Of a DNA stretch of 64,000 nt, positions 45,811 to 54,998 are shown in pieces; position 1 is the stretch's first letter; the number at the start of each line of letters is the position of its first letter. Made by a program: the position numbers and the translations under genes. The notes under the pieces are model-generated. The model was not told where the DNA came from and ran no database searches. It was given only the letters and a program-made list of their open reading frames with translations. The stretch is from Deltaproteobacteria bacterium (lineage in GTDB: Bacteria > Desulfobacterota > Binatia > UBA9968), in the NCBI GenBank assembly GCA_016210115.1, contig JACQUW010000025.1, positions 1 through 64,000 on the forward strand, written 5' to 3'.

Positions 45811-47148
45811 ATGGTTCAAATCGCTCCATTTCGCGGAGTTCTCTACAACCCCGCCAAGATACGCGACCTCTCAAAAGTGATCGCGCCACCGTACGACGTG
45901 ATCACCCCGGAAGAGCGGGAAAAGCTCCTCCATCGATCTCCCTATAATGTCGTCCGGCTGATCCTTAATCAGGACGCGGATCCCTATGCAAGCGTGGGCC
46001 GCCTTTTTGCCGGCTGGCAGGCCGAGGGGATCTTTGTGCGCGATGAGGAGCCCGCTATCTATTTCTTGTGGCACCGTTTTTCTTATCGAGGAGAAGAGAG
46101 GGAGCGCCCGGGCTTTCTCGCTCTGAGCCGAATTGAGGACTTTTCCAGCGGCGCTATCCGCCCGCACGAGCGGACATTCGACGGTCCAAAAGCTGACCGG
46201 CTTCGGGTGATGCTTGCGTGCCACGCCAATCTAAGTCCTATTTTCGGTCTTTACTCGCAGCCCAACGCGGTCCTCAACCGCACCCTGGCAGAACACCTCC
46301 AAGGCGTTGCTCCGCTCGCCCAGGTGGCGGAAGAGGGGGCAAGGACCTGCTCGCTGTGGCGCGTGACGGACCCCGACATGCTCGATCTGGTAGAGCGGGA
46401 AATGTCGGAGCAACCGTTGTTGATTGCCGACGGCCATCACCGCTACGAAGCGGCGCTGCGCTATCGCGACCTCCAGCGGCAAGAAAACCCCGGATGGAGC
46501 GGCCGTGAACCGTTCAACTACGTGATGATGTACTTCGCGAACATGAACGACAGCGGGTTGGTTATACTCCCGACTCACCGTCTCGTGCGTGGATTCAAAG
46601 CCATCCCTTTTCTCAAGCTTGAGGAAGAACTCCAACGCTATTTTTATATCGAGCCCTATCCCAAAACTCCCGAAGGGCAGCGCTGGTTCCTGCGCGCTCT
46701 GCGAAGCGGCGGAAAAAAGCGCCATCTCATTGGCGCTTCATTCAAGCGCGACCCGCGTTATTTGATCCTGCGCTTGAAGAATAAAAGGATCATGCAGCGC
46801 CTGGTAAAGGATTTGAGCGGATCCCTCCGAGAGCTGGACGTGACCGCCTTGCATCAGCTCATCCTGGAGCACATTCTCGGCCTGACTCCTCAAGAACAGG
46901 CCAGAGAGGAGAACGTCAGCTACTCGCACGACGAGGAGAAGGTGTTGGGCGCACTCGAAAAAGAAGATTACCAGGCAGCCTTTATTCTAAATCCGCCACA
47001 GCCGGATGAGATCATGTCCGTGGCGGCGGGAGGCGAGAAGATGCCTCAAAAATCAACTTATTTTTATCCCAAGCTCATCAGCGGTCTCGTCATCAACAAG
47101 ATTGACCCCGACGAAGAGATTCTGGTCAGGGCAGCTCCTGGAACATAA
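45811..47148 (+). CDS. DUF1015-family protein
   Basis: 445 residues. Family landmarks: PFRGVLYNPAKIRDLSKVIA with APPYDVITPEERE, the conserved SPYNVVRLIL block, ADGHHRYEAALRYRDLQRQE and NYVMMYFANMNDSGLVILPT. The C-terminal part ends IDPDEEILVRAAPGT. The molecular function is not established; the HHRYE segment resembles a nucleotide- or phosphoserine-pathway protein signature. The 3' end is partly duplicated immediately downstream. Confidence 0.9.
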   Translation: MVQIAPFRGVLYNPAKIRDLSKVIAPPYDVITPEEREKLLHRSPYNVVRLILNQDADPYASVGRLFAGWQAEGIFVRDEEPAIYFLWHRFSYRGEERERPGFLALSRIEDFSSGAIRPHERTFDGPKADRLRVMLACHANLSPIFGLYSQPNAVLNRTLAEHLQGVAPLAQVAEEGARTCSLWRVTDPDMLDLVEREMSEQPLLIADGHHRYEAALRYRDLQRQENPGWSGREPFNYVMMYFANMNDSGLVILPTHRLVRGFKAIPFLKLEEELQRYFYIEPYPKTPEGQRWFLRALRSGGKKRHLIGASFKRDPRYLILRLKNKRIMQRLVKDLSGSLRELDVTALHQLILEHILGLTPQEQAREENVSYSHDEEKVLGALEKEDYQAAFILNPPQPDEIMSVAAGGEKMPQKSTYFYPKLISGLVINKIDPDEEILVRAAPGT

Positions 47149-47280
47149 GCCGGGAGCCAGGCTTACCTACCGCAGGAGCTCGCGTCATTAATTAATTTAG
47201 ATTGACGGCGCCGAACAGATTCTGCTAAAGGCAGTTCCTGGAACGTAGCATGAGAACCACGCTTATCTGCCGCTCCCGGT
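47089..47280 (+). repeat. Tandem duplication of the DUF1015 gene 3' end
   Basis: About 95 bases (47089-47183), covering VINKIDPDEEILVRAAPGT, the stop and trailer, are followed by a diverged copy (47184-47280). The copy still encodes IDGAEQILLKAVPGT-stop and the trailer TTCCTGGAACGTAGC, ACGCTTATCTGCCG. The second copy has an in-frame stop near its start. Seen directly by aligning the two stretches. Confidence 0.75.
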
Positions 47281-47329
47281 GCCGGAGAGGCGATATAAAC
47301 CAAAGCGTGCGGGAGCGGAGGAGACGATA

Positions 47330-48322
47330 ATGACCAAAGCTCTATTGCGGGGGTTGACCTGTCTGGCGGTCTTGCTTCCGACTTTCGGCGGCTATTGCAT
47401 GGCTGCCCAAATGTATGCCGTCTGGACAAGCGAGGCCGGAGTCTATGCCCCGGTGTGGGTCACGAAAGAGGCGGGGCTTTTTGAAAAGCATGGAAACCAG
47501 GTGCAAATTATATTTATCCAGGGGGCGACCTCTGCAGCGGCGGCCTTGATTTCCGGTGACGCTCAGATCGCCTTCATGTCACCCCAAGTGGCAATTACAA
47601 GCACCCTGAAAGGGCTTGATCTTGTGATGATTGCCCGGATGGGGAACTTCATTGAAAATCAGATCTTCGGCAGAAGAGGCATAACGAATCTTAAACAGAT
47701 CAAAAGCCTCGCCATCAGCCGGTTCGGGAGCAGCGCCGATTTTGTCGGGCGTGTTCTCGTCGAGCGCGAGGGACTCAAGCCCGACAGCGATGTTGCCTTC
47801 CTGCAGTTTGGAAATCAGTCCGGCCGGCTGGCAGCGATCGAGACAGGCAGGGCCGACGCGGCGATTGTCACTCCTCCGATGACCTTGCAGGCACGAAAAA
47901 TGGGTTTTCCGCTGCTGGCGGATGGAATGAAGCTGCAAATTCCCTACTCAAGTAACATGATGACGGTCCGGCGCTCGTATCTTGATAAAAACCGGGAGGC
48001 CGTCCGCAATGCCTTGAAAGCGATGATCGAGGGGGTGCATCATTTCAAGGCCAAGAAAGAGCACACCATCAAGGTGATCTCGAAATACATGAAGATCCAG
48101 GACCGCGAAGTGGCTGAAGAAAACATTCGTGGATACGATTTTCCATTGAAGCCGTATCCCGCCAAAGAGTACTTTGACCTGCCGATCCAGGAAGTCTCGA
48201 GAAGGGACCCCAGGGTTTTAAAAGAAAATCCGGCGCGCTTTGCTGATTCGTCGCTAGTAAAAGAACTGGACGAGAGTGGGTTCATAGATAAGCTGACTCG
48301 GGAGTACGGCCTCAGTAAATAA
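47330..48322 (+). CDS. ABC transporter substrate-binding protein, NitT/TauT (NMT1/SsuA) type
   Basis: 330 residues from ATG at 47330 (GGAGGAG before it). Signal peptide LTCLAVLLPTFGGYCMA. Core: YAVWTSEAGVYAPVWVTKEA, LFEKHGNQVQIIFIQGAT, ALISGDAQIAFMSPQV and LKQIKSLAISRFGSSADFVG. Closest in layout to the NMT1-type SBPs at 5059, 6150 and 12929. No permease nearby. It follows the decayed DUF1015 duplicate and precedes a MOSC gene by 17 bases. Confidence 0.87.
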   Translation: MTKALLRGLTCLAVLLPTFGGYCMAAQMYAVWTSEAGVYAPVWVTKEAGLFEKHGNQVQIIFIQGATSAAAALISGDAQIAFMSPQVAITSTLKGLDLVMIARMGNFIENQIFGRRGITNLKQIKSLAISRFGSSADFVGRVLVEREGLKPDSDVAFLQFGNQSGRLAAIETGRADAAIVTPPMTLQARKMGFPLLADGMKLQIPYSSNMMTVRRSYLDKNREAVRNALKAMIEGVHHFKAKKEHTIKVISKYMKIQDREVAEENIRGYDFPLKPYPAKEYFDLPIQEVSRRDPRVLKENPARFADSSLVKELDESGFIDKLTREYGLSK

Positions 48323-48339
48323 CTCAGCGGCGATCAGAA

Positions 48340-48891
48340 ATGGTGATTTGGGACACCCCGCCGGAATTGTGGCGGGGTTTAAAGCTGGCGGATTCTTCCT
48401 GGCACGGGCTGGTGGCCTCACTGCACATCACGGCGCGATCCGGCGAGCCGATGACCTCTGTGGCTGAGCTGCGCGCGATTCCGGATCGGGGATTTGAGGG
48501 TGACCGGTTTTTTCATGCTTCCTGGTCGTCGGTCGGGAGACCGGACAAGGCAGTCACCTTAATAGAAGAAGAGAGTCTGGTGGCCGCGGCGGCAGAGTTA
48601 AAAACCGAAGTGATCCCCCGAGACATCCGCCGCAACATCGTTACGCGCGGAGTTCCGCTGATCCAGCTTCTAAACCGGGAATTCACAGTCGGCGGCGTGG
48701 CCATGCGCGGTCTGCGTCTATTCGAGCCCTGCATGCCTATGGAGAAGCTCTCAGGGATTCCCGGAATCTGCCGCGCTCTAGTTCACCGCGGCGGCCTTAA
48801 AGCAACGATCCTTATCGAAGGCGTCGTCCGGGTCGGAGACCCGATCGCCTTGCGTGGAGAGACCCCGGCAACGCTTTTGCCATCAGACTGA
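48340..48891 (+). CDS. MOSC-domain protein
   Basis: 183 residues. The MOSC pattern is present: LHITARSGEPMTSVAELRAI, GFEGDRFFHASW, TLIEEESLVAAAAELKTEVI, RRNIVTRGVPLIQLLNREFT and GLRLFEPCMPMEKLSGI, with the conserved Cys in EPC. MOSC domains handle sulfur on molybdenum cofactor or reduce N-hydroxylated compounds (YiiM-like). It follows the SBP closely, so it may be co-transcribed. The C-terminus GVVRVGDPI is standard. Confidence 0.88.
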   Translation: MVIWDTPPELWRGLKLADSSWHGLVASLHITARSGEPMTSVAELRAIPDRGFEGDRFFHASWSSVGRPDKAVTLIEEESLVAAAAELKTEVIPRDIRRNIVTRGVPLIQLLNREFTVGGVAMRGLRLFEPCMPMEKLSGIPGICRALVHRGGLKATILIEGVVRVGDPIALRGETPATLLPSD

Positions 48892-48915
48892 CCGCTGTGT
48901 TTATTCCAAGGCAAA

Positions 48916-49623
48916 CTACCGTAAAAGCCGGCCATAACCCTGAATAGGAGATCTCAGGCGTAAACTCCTGAGTGCCCACCAGAGGGATGCGGCGGTGCTT
49001 GAAACCACCGGTTTTCCTGTCTCTCTCTCCAGCCTCTCCACATGCGAGACGGAGCGCCAGCGCCCTTGGATGAGAATGGCGTCCGCATCGGGATGCTCTG
49101 CAAGAATTCTCAGCGCGGCTTTATAGGATGCTTCTTCCGGGAGCTTCGCCTGATCGACCGGCCGTCCTACATTGAGCCCGCTGATCCCGGCCACCCGCAA
49201 GCCGGCCTCTTCAAAGAATTGCCGCAGCTTCTGATTGATATCTTCCCGGTAGGCAGTGGCAATAACGATCGTTCTTGCCCCAAGATGAATTAAGGCATCG
49301 ACGTTGGCGCCGAGGGCAGACTCTACGGGAATGCCCAAACGTTCGCTCAGGACAGAAATAATCTCTCTTTCTTCCTTATAACCGCGGCGCGTGGCGATTG
49401 TAATGCCGGCCAGAAGCAGTGCATCCACTTCCTCTGCAATAAAGACTGAAAGGGCTGACTCCAGAGTCTCAATGGCCCGGTCAAACTGCTCCGGAGTGTG
49501 AGACTCCACGTTGAGCCCGGTTGCCACAAGCGTCAAGCCAGGCGGCAGGATAAGGCTCCAGTCCGAGGGATACTCAAAAACAGATGGGGAAAGATACCCG
49601 ATTCGCGCCTGCCAGGGTTTCAT
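48916..49623 (-). CDS. Asp/Glu racemase-superfamily protein (maleate isomerase/arylmalonate decarboxylase-like) without cysteines
   Basis: 235 residues. Fold signature: RIGYLSPSVFEYPSDWSLIL at the N-terminus, EEVDALLLAGITIATRRGYK, LGARTIVIATAYREDINQKL and DADAILIQGRWRSVSHVERL. Relatives use one or two cysteines at the LLAG.. and ILIQG.. positions. Here both sites lack Cys and the whole chain contains none. Either it uses different chemistry or it is a binding protein. Convergent with MOSC, and a TTGACA box precedes it on its strand. Confidence 0.8.
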   Translation of the reverse strand: MKPWQARIGYLSPSVFEYPSDWSLILPPGLTLVATGLNVESHTPEQFDRAIETLESALSVFIAEEVDALLLAGITIATRRGYKEEREIISVLSERLGIPVESALGANVDALIHLGARTIVIATAYREDINQKLRQFFEEAGLRVAGISGLNVGRPVDQAKLPEEASYKAALRILAEHPDADAILIQGRWRSVSHVERLERETGKPVVSSTAASLWWALRSLRLRSPIQGYGRLLR

Positions 49624-49656
49624 GACTGTTCATTTCTTGGCGACAGAGGCCTGGAA

Positions 49657-49686
49657 AACTTACCACCCGCAATTCGAGCCTGTCAA
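49657..49686 (-). promoter_or_regulatory. Possible promoter of the racemase-like gene
   Basis: Minus strand: perfect TTGACA (49686-49681) with a weak TAAGTT 18 bases on (49662-49657), about 35 bases before the ATG at 49623. Only the -35 is strong. Confidence 0.35.
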
Positions 49687-49880
49687 ACTCGCGGCTTTTC
49701 GGCGGCGCAAGGTTTCGGTCCGCCGCCCTCTCGCTTACGCTCCTTGGCCGAGCTGAAAGCCGATGCCCGTTCGGAGAGCCCGCGCATCCGGTAACCAGCG
49801 GTGGGAATAACCACTAACCTATTGCGCGGGCTCGGAGAACGGGTGGAGGCTTTCTACGGTCAAGGGTGATCCTAGGCAGA

Positions 49881-51395
49881 TCATGGATATTCCCGCACAA
49901 AAACATGACAGGCTTTTCGATCAATGTGCCGGCGCTCCACGCAGGTAAATCCCGCCTTTACGAACGCCCGGATCGAGGCCTCATTGGAACTCAAGACGAT
50001 CCCTCTAAGCCGCCGGACCCCGAGCTCCTCGCAAGCCGCGCGCGCTGTCAATGTGAGGGCTTTCGACCCCAAACCACGGCCGCGGCAATGGGGCGCGACG
50101 GAAAAAGATATCTCCGCAGTGTGGGAATCGGCGCGATCATACCGGATCTGCGCGGCAGGGCCTGAACTGCCTTCTATAATCCATATGCGCGTGCCGGCCG
50201 ACTCTAGTTTCGCGCTGTACCATTGCATATGTTCTTCCAGCGGAATCGGCCGCCGTTGGAAGGAATTGGCGCGCGTGCTCGGGTCGTTGGCCCACTCCCA
50301 AAGCAACAGCGCATCTTGCTGCCCTGCGGGCCGAACCCGCAACGCATCCGGCTCCGGCCAAGGCGCTTCAGCCATCGCGGAGGCCACACGAGAAGCTCCG
50401 TTGCCGTCGACGATTTCTTGCCCTTTTTCGGTCATGGCCCTGCGGCGCTCCGCATCCCACATAAGCGATTCCAGTTTTTCCGCAAGCACGCCGGCGCTGA
50501 GATCCCGATAGCACCCCAAGTTCACAGCGATCCCGCGAGCATTCAGAGTCTCCGCGTTTTTTCGCTGGTTTTCCGCCACTACCAAAATCAATCCAGGCAG
50601 CCCCATGAATGCAAATTCCCAGCACGTGGCGCCCCCGGCCGAGACGCCCATATCCGCCCAAACCATGAGTTCCGCCATGTTACCGGGGTTTCGCACAAGA
50701 TGAACCGGAAAGGCCGAGCCGCGGATCACCGACTGCAGTTTGCCGATATGAGGGTTCCCCGGGCCAACAACAACCGTAACCTCAAACTTGTTTGCCTTTA
50801 CCTGACCCAATCGCTCAAGGACTTTGAGGGTCTGATTGTCGGGATCGCTTCCACCAAGAGTAACAAGAATCTTTCGCGCCACTGAAGGAGTCTCCCGCCG
50901 CCAGCCTTGCCACGCCAGGAACTCCGGACGGAGCAGGACGTACCGCGTTCCCATAAGCAAACGGGTGTGGGGCTCGGATCGATACTGCAATTCTTCAGCG
51001 CAGATGTTCTGATTCAGCAGCAGATCGGCGTAGTAGCGGTCCAAATGAGCGTTGTCGTCGATCACCATAAGCTGGCAGCCGGCCTGCTTGATCCGATATT
51101 GATAAGCGGAGTCAAAGTGGTACCCGTCAAGCACCACCCACGCGGGCCGGCGGCGCTCCAATAGGGATGATGTCATTTCCAAATCGGCGGGATGTGGATG
51201 CGATTGGCGCAGCGTGGTTAGCGAAAATCCCTGCGCTCTGATGAGCTGACGCAGGTCGTTGCTCTCACAACGTGACAGGAACTCGGCCTCTCCCCCTGCG
51301 GTTTTCCATTCTCGGGCTAAGGCGAGGCAGCGCGTCAAATGGCCGGTCCCGATGCGGGTTCCGGCGTCAGCGCGAATAATAAGCGAACCTCTCAT
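49881..51395 (-). CDS. PseG-like glycosyl hydrolase fused to a GNAT acetyltransferase
   Basis: 504 residues. The N-terminal 330 residues match PseG-type UDP-sugar hydrolases (GT-B-like): IIRADAGTRIGTGHLTRCLA, DGYHFDSAYQYR, LVTLGGSDPDNQTLKVLERL-like and GVSAGGATCWEFAFMGLP. The C-terminal 150 residues are a GNAT domain with LLWEWANDPSTRANSFQRRP and the acetyl-CoA loop APHCRGRGLGSKALTLTARA (PseH-like). In pseudaminic acid synthesis these two steps, acetylation and UDP release, are consecutive, so the fusion makes sense. Last gene of a three-gene minus-strand cassette. Whether the product is pseudaminic acid is not certain. Confidence 0.87.
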   Translation of the reverse strand: MRGSLIIRADAGTRIGTGHLTRCLALAREWKTAGGEAEFLSRCESNDLRQLIRAQGFSLTTLRQSHPHPADLEMTSSLLERRRPAWVVLDGYHFDSAYQYRIKQAGCQLMVIDDNAHLDRYYADLLLNQNICAEELQYRSEPHTRLLMGTRYVLLRPEFLAWQGWRRETPSVARKILVTLGGSDPDNQTLKVLERLGQVKANKFEVTVVVGPGNPHIGKLQSVIRGSAFPVHLVRNPGNMAELMVWADMGVSAGGATCWEFAFMGLPGLILVVAENQRKNAETLNARGIAVNLGCYRDLSAGVLAEKLESLMWDAERRRAMTEKGQEIVDGNGASRVASAMAEAPWPEPDALRVRPAGQQDALLLWEWANDPSTRANSFQRRPIPLEEHMQWYSAKLESAGTRIWIIEGSSGPAAQIRYDRADSHTAEISFSVAPHCRGRGLGSKALTLTARAACEELGVRRLRGIVLSSNEASIRAFVKAGFTCVERRHIDRKACHVFVREYP

Positions 51396-51438
51396 GCCAG
51401 ACGCTGAAATCCGGTATCAGCGATCGCAACAGTTTTCA

Positions 51439-52413
51439 TCACGATTTGATGCTTGCTGCTTGTTTTGCAGCGAGGGCAAGCTTCAGGACCTCCAAGCCGC
51501 CCGAAATGGGATTCGTCGTGGGGCAATGATCTTGAACCGAGCGAAGAAAGTGTTTGATCTCGTCTATATACATCTGGCTCAGCTTCCACCCTTCAGGCGG
51601 CCGAAAGTGCTCCGCTATCTCACCGTCCGCTCCGAAAAGCGTTACCTGATCTTCGTTAAAGTCCCAGTACAGAGTCCCCTCGCTTCCGATAATCTGGCAC
51701 GCGCGCCTGTAGTCTCGCTGGATAAAGTTGAGATGCACGCTGCTTAGGACGCCGCAACGGTGGCGGAGCAAAATCTCGGCCAATCCGTCGGTTTCAAGGC
51801 CAAGGGTCGCTGCAGGGAGAGAAGCGGCACCTGTAACTTCCGCCGGGCCAAAATACCAGAGCGCCAAATCGAGCTCGTGAATACAATCCAGAATTGCCCC
51901 ACCCCACTCAGCCGACGCGCTGTAGCGGTGACGATAATCGTGGCCCGGTTGCCAGCGCGGCAGATACGACCCGACCTGGAGGCGAGCCGCAACGACTTGC
52001 CCGATGGAGTTTTTTTCCAGCAACCGTTTTAAAGTCATCGGTCCTGGATGAAAGCGCATGTTGCAGCCGACGATCGTGACTAAGTCTCGTCGCTCGACTT
52101 CCGCCAACAAATCCGTCACACCGTCCAGGCTGTGCGAAAGCGGCTTTTCGATGAACAGATGGCATCCGCGCCGCGCAGCCTCCAGAGCGAGTTCCACATG
52201 AGCGTTCGTCCCCGCCGTCACAAGCGCTGCCTCAGGATTTCTTGACCATACCTCATCCAGAGAAGCAAAAACCGGAATCCCGATTTGTTCTTCGACCGCG
52301 CGGCGGGCTTCGGCGGCGGGATCGAAAGCCAGGAGATCGTGGTGCCCGAGGCTGAGCAGATTTCCGAGATGGCGGCGCCCGATCGAGCCGCATCCTAAGA
52401 CGGCGATTCGCAT
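51439..52413 (-). CDS. Gfo/Idh/MocA-family oxidoreductase (sugar pathway)
   Basis: 324 residues. Rossmann motif AVLGCGSIGRRHLGNLLSLG, the EKP motif FIEKPLSHSLDGVTDLLAEV with its catalytic Lys, and GGAILDCIHELDLALWYFGP in the C-terminal domain. It probably oxidises or reduces a nucleotide-activated sugar. Overlaps the aminotransferase gene by 19 bases, so the two are coupled; 43 bases precede the PseG-GNAT gene. Confidence 0.9.
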   Translation of the reverse strand: MRIAVLGCGSIGRRHLGNLLSLGHHDLLAFDPAAEARRAVEEQIGIPVFASLDEVWSRNPEAALVTAGTNAHVELALEAARRGCHLFIEKPLSHSLDGVTDLLAEVERRDLVTIVGCNMRFHPGPMTLKRLLEKNSIGQVVAARLQVGSYLPRWQPGHDYRHRYSASAEWGGAILDCIHELDLALWYFGPAEVTGAASLPAATLGLETDGLAEILLRHRCGVLSSVHLNFIQRDYRRACQIIGSEGTLYWDFNEDQVTLFGADGEIAEHFRPPEGWKLSQMYIDEIKHFLRSVQDHCPTTNPISGGLEVLKLALAAKQAASIKS

Positions 52414-53579
52414 TTTGGCGAGGTTTCTTTGGCGAGTATGCTGTAACGGTCCACGACTTGTCGCACTGCAGCAATCACGGTCTGGACATCATTCTCCGTC
52501 ATCCGCGGAAAAAGGGGAAGGGAAACGATCCGCTCATACGCCGCTTCAGCCACCGGACACAGCCCCGGCCGCGTACCAAACCGCTGCCGATAAAAGGGAT
52601 GCAAGTGCACCGGGATGTAATGGACGCTTGCGCCGATTCCTGCGGTGCGAAGCGCCGAGAACACTTCGGCCCGGGTCGCCCGCAACTCTTCGAGTTTCAG
52701 TTGAATAATGTAAAGGTGGTATGCGTGAGAGACATCGGTCCGGACATCCAGCGGCTTCACCGCCGGGATCTCGGCGAAAGCGGAATTATAAGATCGGGCG
52801 ATCTGCTGACGCCGCTCGACCCAGCCGGGCACTTTGCGCAGCTGGCTCATGCCGAGCGCGGACTGGAAATCCGTGAGCCGGTAGTTGTAGCCCAAATCCG
52901 TCATTTCATAAAACCAGGACCCTGCGCGCTCACGTTCTTGGACGTCCATATTGAGGCCGTGGTTGCGAAACGCCCGCATCCGTCGAGCCATCGCGGATTG
53001 GTTTGTGGTAATCATTCCGCCTTCGCCGGTCGTCATATGTTTCACCGGATGAAAGCTGAATGTGCTTAGATCTGCGAGCGCGCCGACGGGACGGCCTTTA
53101 TAGCTGGCCCCGAGAGCATGACAGGCGTCCGCGACCAGAATCAATTTGTGACGGTCGGCGATGGCGCGCAGCGCATCGTAGTCGCATGGCTGGCCGGCAT
53201 AATCGACCGCGATGATGGCCTTTGTTCGCGGCGTGATTTTGGCTTCAACCTGAGCGGGATCGATAAGTAGCGTACCCTCAGAAACATCAGCGAACACCGG
53301 ACTCCCGCCTTGAAAGACCACACAGTTGGCGCTGGCTGCGAAAGTCATCGACGGAACAATGACCTCTGCGCCGGGGTCGATACCAATCGCGTACATGGCC
53401 GCGTGCAACGCCGCCGTGCCATTACTGACCGCCACAGCTTCCGCGACACCGACAAAATCGGCAAACTCGCGCTCGAATTCCGCCACTTTTGGTCCGGTGG
53501 TCAACCAATCAGATCGCAGTACCTGCAAGACTGCGTCCAGATCATCTTCTTCAAGCCACTGCCGGCCGTAGGGTAGCAT
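52395..53579 (-). CDS. DegT/DnrJ/EryC1/StrS aminotransferase (PseC-like)
   Basis: 394 residues from ATG at 53579 (a TTG nine bases upstream is less likely). PLP-dependent sugar aminotransferase. Landmarks: MLPYGRQWLEEDDLDAVLQV, NGTAALHAAMYAIGIDPGAE, DACHALGASYKGRPVGALAD, and the Schiff-base Lys in FSFHPVKHMTTGEGGMITTN. Typical of enzymes making 4-amino-4,6-dideoxy sugars for glycans or flagellin. It begins the cassette; no dehydratase (PseB) or synthase (PseI) gene is in the window. Confidence 0.9.
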   Translation of the reverse strand: MLPYGRQWLEEDDLDAVLQVLRSDWLTTGPKVAEFEREFADFVGVAEAVAVSNGTAALHAAMYAIGIDPGAEVIVPSMTFAASANCVVFQGGSPVFADVSEGTLLIDPAQVEAKITPRTKAIIAVDYAGQPCDYDALRAIADRHKLILVADACHALGASYKGRPVGALADLSTFSFHPVKHMTTGEGGMITTNQSAMARRMRAFRNHGLNMDVQERERAGSWFYEMTDLGYNYRLTDFQSALGMSQLRKVPGWVERRQQIARSYNSAFAEIPAVKPLDVRTDVSHAYHLYIIQLKLEELRATRAEVFSALRTAGIGASVHYIPVHLHPFYRQRFGTRPGLCPVAEAAYERIVSLPLFPRMTENDVQTVIAAVRQVVDRYSILAKETSPKCESPS

Positions 53580-53939
53580 TTGTCTCAAATCGGCGCCTTT
53601 CCCGTAAGATTCTTTGTCCCGTCGCCTCGTATTTCTTGACTGGCTTAAACGTGCCGTGTCCGAGGCGGACTGGAGGCAAAATATAGCATCAATGCGAAAA
53701 AAATGGGAACTGTCGCGGATCCCCCTTAGGATGGCGGAACGCCTTCCGACCGGATCATTCTCTCAGGTTCTGGTTTAGGTGACATGGCCCGAGCGGCGGC
53801 TCAATGTACCGCCCCAACGTTCAGGTTCGCTCGACAGGAGAACCTTGACGCTCTCTTGATCCGGAGTTATATGTTGACTTGCTCTCTTGGAGTTCAGCGA
53901 AACTTCTTGGATTGGCGGATTCACCGTGAAGGAGGATCT
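53580..53939. other. Divergent intergenic region
   Basis: About 360 bases between the aminotransferase (minus) and an SBP (plus). No gene recognised. AT-rich TGCTATATTTTGCC on the minus strand near 53680 could be part of the sugar-cassette promoter, but its -35 is poor. GAAGGAGG lies just before the SBP start. Confidence 0.35.
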
Positions 53940-54974
53940 ATGAAATCCAGACATTCCGTTCTCACTATTATTTCAGTCTTTGTCTCGGTTCTTGCCTTGA
54001 GCGGCGAACTCCTGGGCCAAGCGAAAGAGATCATTGAAGCGTCCAGGAAAGAGGGCAAGGTTATTGTGTACACCTCGCTCACGATTCACGAAATCGATCA
54101 GTTTGCCGGTCCTTTTACGAAGAAGTATCCGTTCCTGAAAGTCGAGCCCTTCCGCGGTAACTCTGAGCAGCTTCTGCAAAAGATCATTGTCGAAGCTCGC
54201 GCAGGGCGGCCGCAGCATGACGTCGCTCAATTCAACGGTTTTGAGGGGTGGCAACTGCAAAAGCTGGGAATGTTGCAGAGCTATAAGTCTTCCGAGGCTA
54301 GAAGCTACTCCGATATTTATAAGGACCCGGAGGGTTACTGGACAGTAGCCTACGCCAACTATCTTGTTTTGGGTTATAACCCAAAAATGGTCAGAGCCGC
54401 TGAGGTGCCGAAGACATGGGAAGACCTTCTTCTGCCCCGGTGGAAAGGAGACAAGGTCGCGCTGGACCGTGACGAAGGCGTGTGGTATGGCGGGCTGGCC
54501 CTGTACTGGGGTAAGGCAAAAGCCGATAGGTTCATGAGGGCGCTGGCTGCTCAGCAGCCGACAATTCGCAAGGGACACACGCTGATCGCCACATTGCTGT
54601 CAAGCGGCGAGTTCCCTTTGGGCCTGGTCTATGCCCACAGGGTCGAGGAGATGAAGGCAAAGGGCGTCAGCACGATCGAGTGGGTGCCGCTCGACCCCAT
54701 CGTGGGGAGCCCGAGTCTTGTCGCCATCGGGAAGAACTCTCCTCACCCCAATGCCGCCAGGTTGTTCGTCGATTTTTTTCTCTCGAAAGAAGGACAAACC
54801 ATTTCGCAGAAGCAGCAGTATCGCGTCCCTTCCAATCCCGACGTCCCGCCCGTTTCTCCCAACCTGGACCCGAAGAATCTCAAAATAATTCTCATCGACA
54901 AACGAGTAGCCGACCAGTACGCGCAGTTTGATCAGGAGTATCATGACCTGTTTGTGAAGGGTAAAGCTGAATGA
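53940..54974 (+). CDS. ABC transporter substrate-binding protein, Fe3+/polyamine (family 1) type
   Basis: 344 residues from ATG at 53940, chosen because GAAGGAGGA precedes it and a proper signal peptide follows (SVLTIISVFVSVLALSGELL). Core: SRKEGKVIVYTSLTIHEIDQ, FTKKYPFLKVEPFRGN, DPEGYWTVAYANYLVLGYNP and SPHPNAARLFVDFFLSKEGQ. The next gene, an isochorismatase-like hydrolase, begins 24 bases after the stop, implying one transcript. Confidence 0.88.
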   Translation: MKSRHSVLTIISVFVSVLALSGELLGQAKEIIEASRKEGKVIVYTSLTIHEIDQFAGPFTKKYPFLKVEPFRGNSEQLLQKIIVEARAGRPQHDVAQFNGFEGWQLQKLGMLQSYKSSEARSYSDIYKDPEGYWTVAYANYLVLGYNPKMVRAAEVPKTWEDLLLPRWKGDKVALDRDEGVWYGGLALYWGKAKADRFMRALAAQQPTIRKGHTLIATLLSSGEFPLGLVYAHRVEEMKAKGVSTIEWVPLDPIVGSPSLVAIGKNSPHPNAARLFVDFFLSKEGQTISQKQQYRVPSNPDVPPVSPNLDPKNLKIILIDKRVADQYAQFDQEYHDLFVKGKAE

Positions 54975-54998
54975 TTTTAAGATTGGAGAGAGTGGCCT

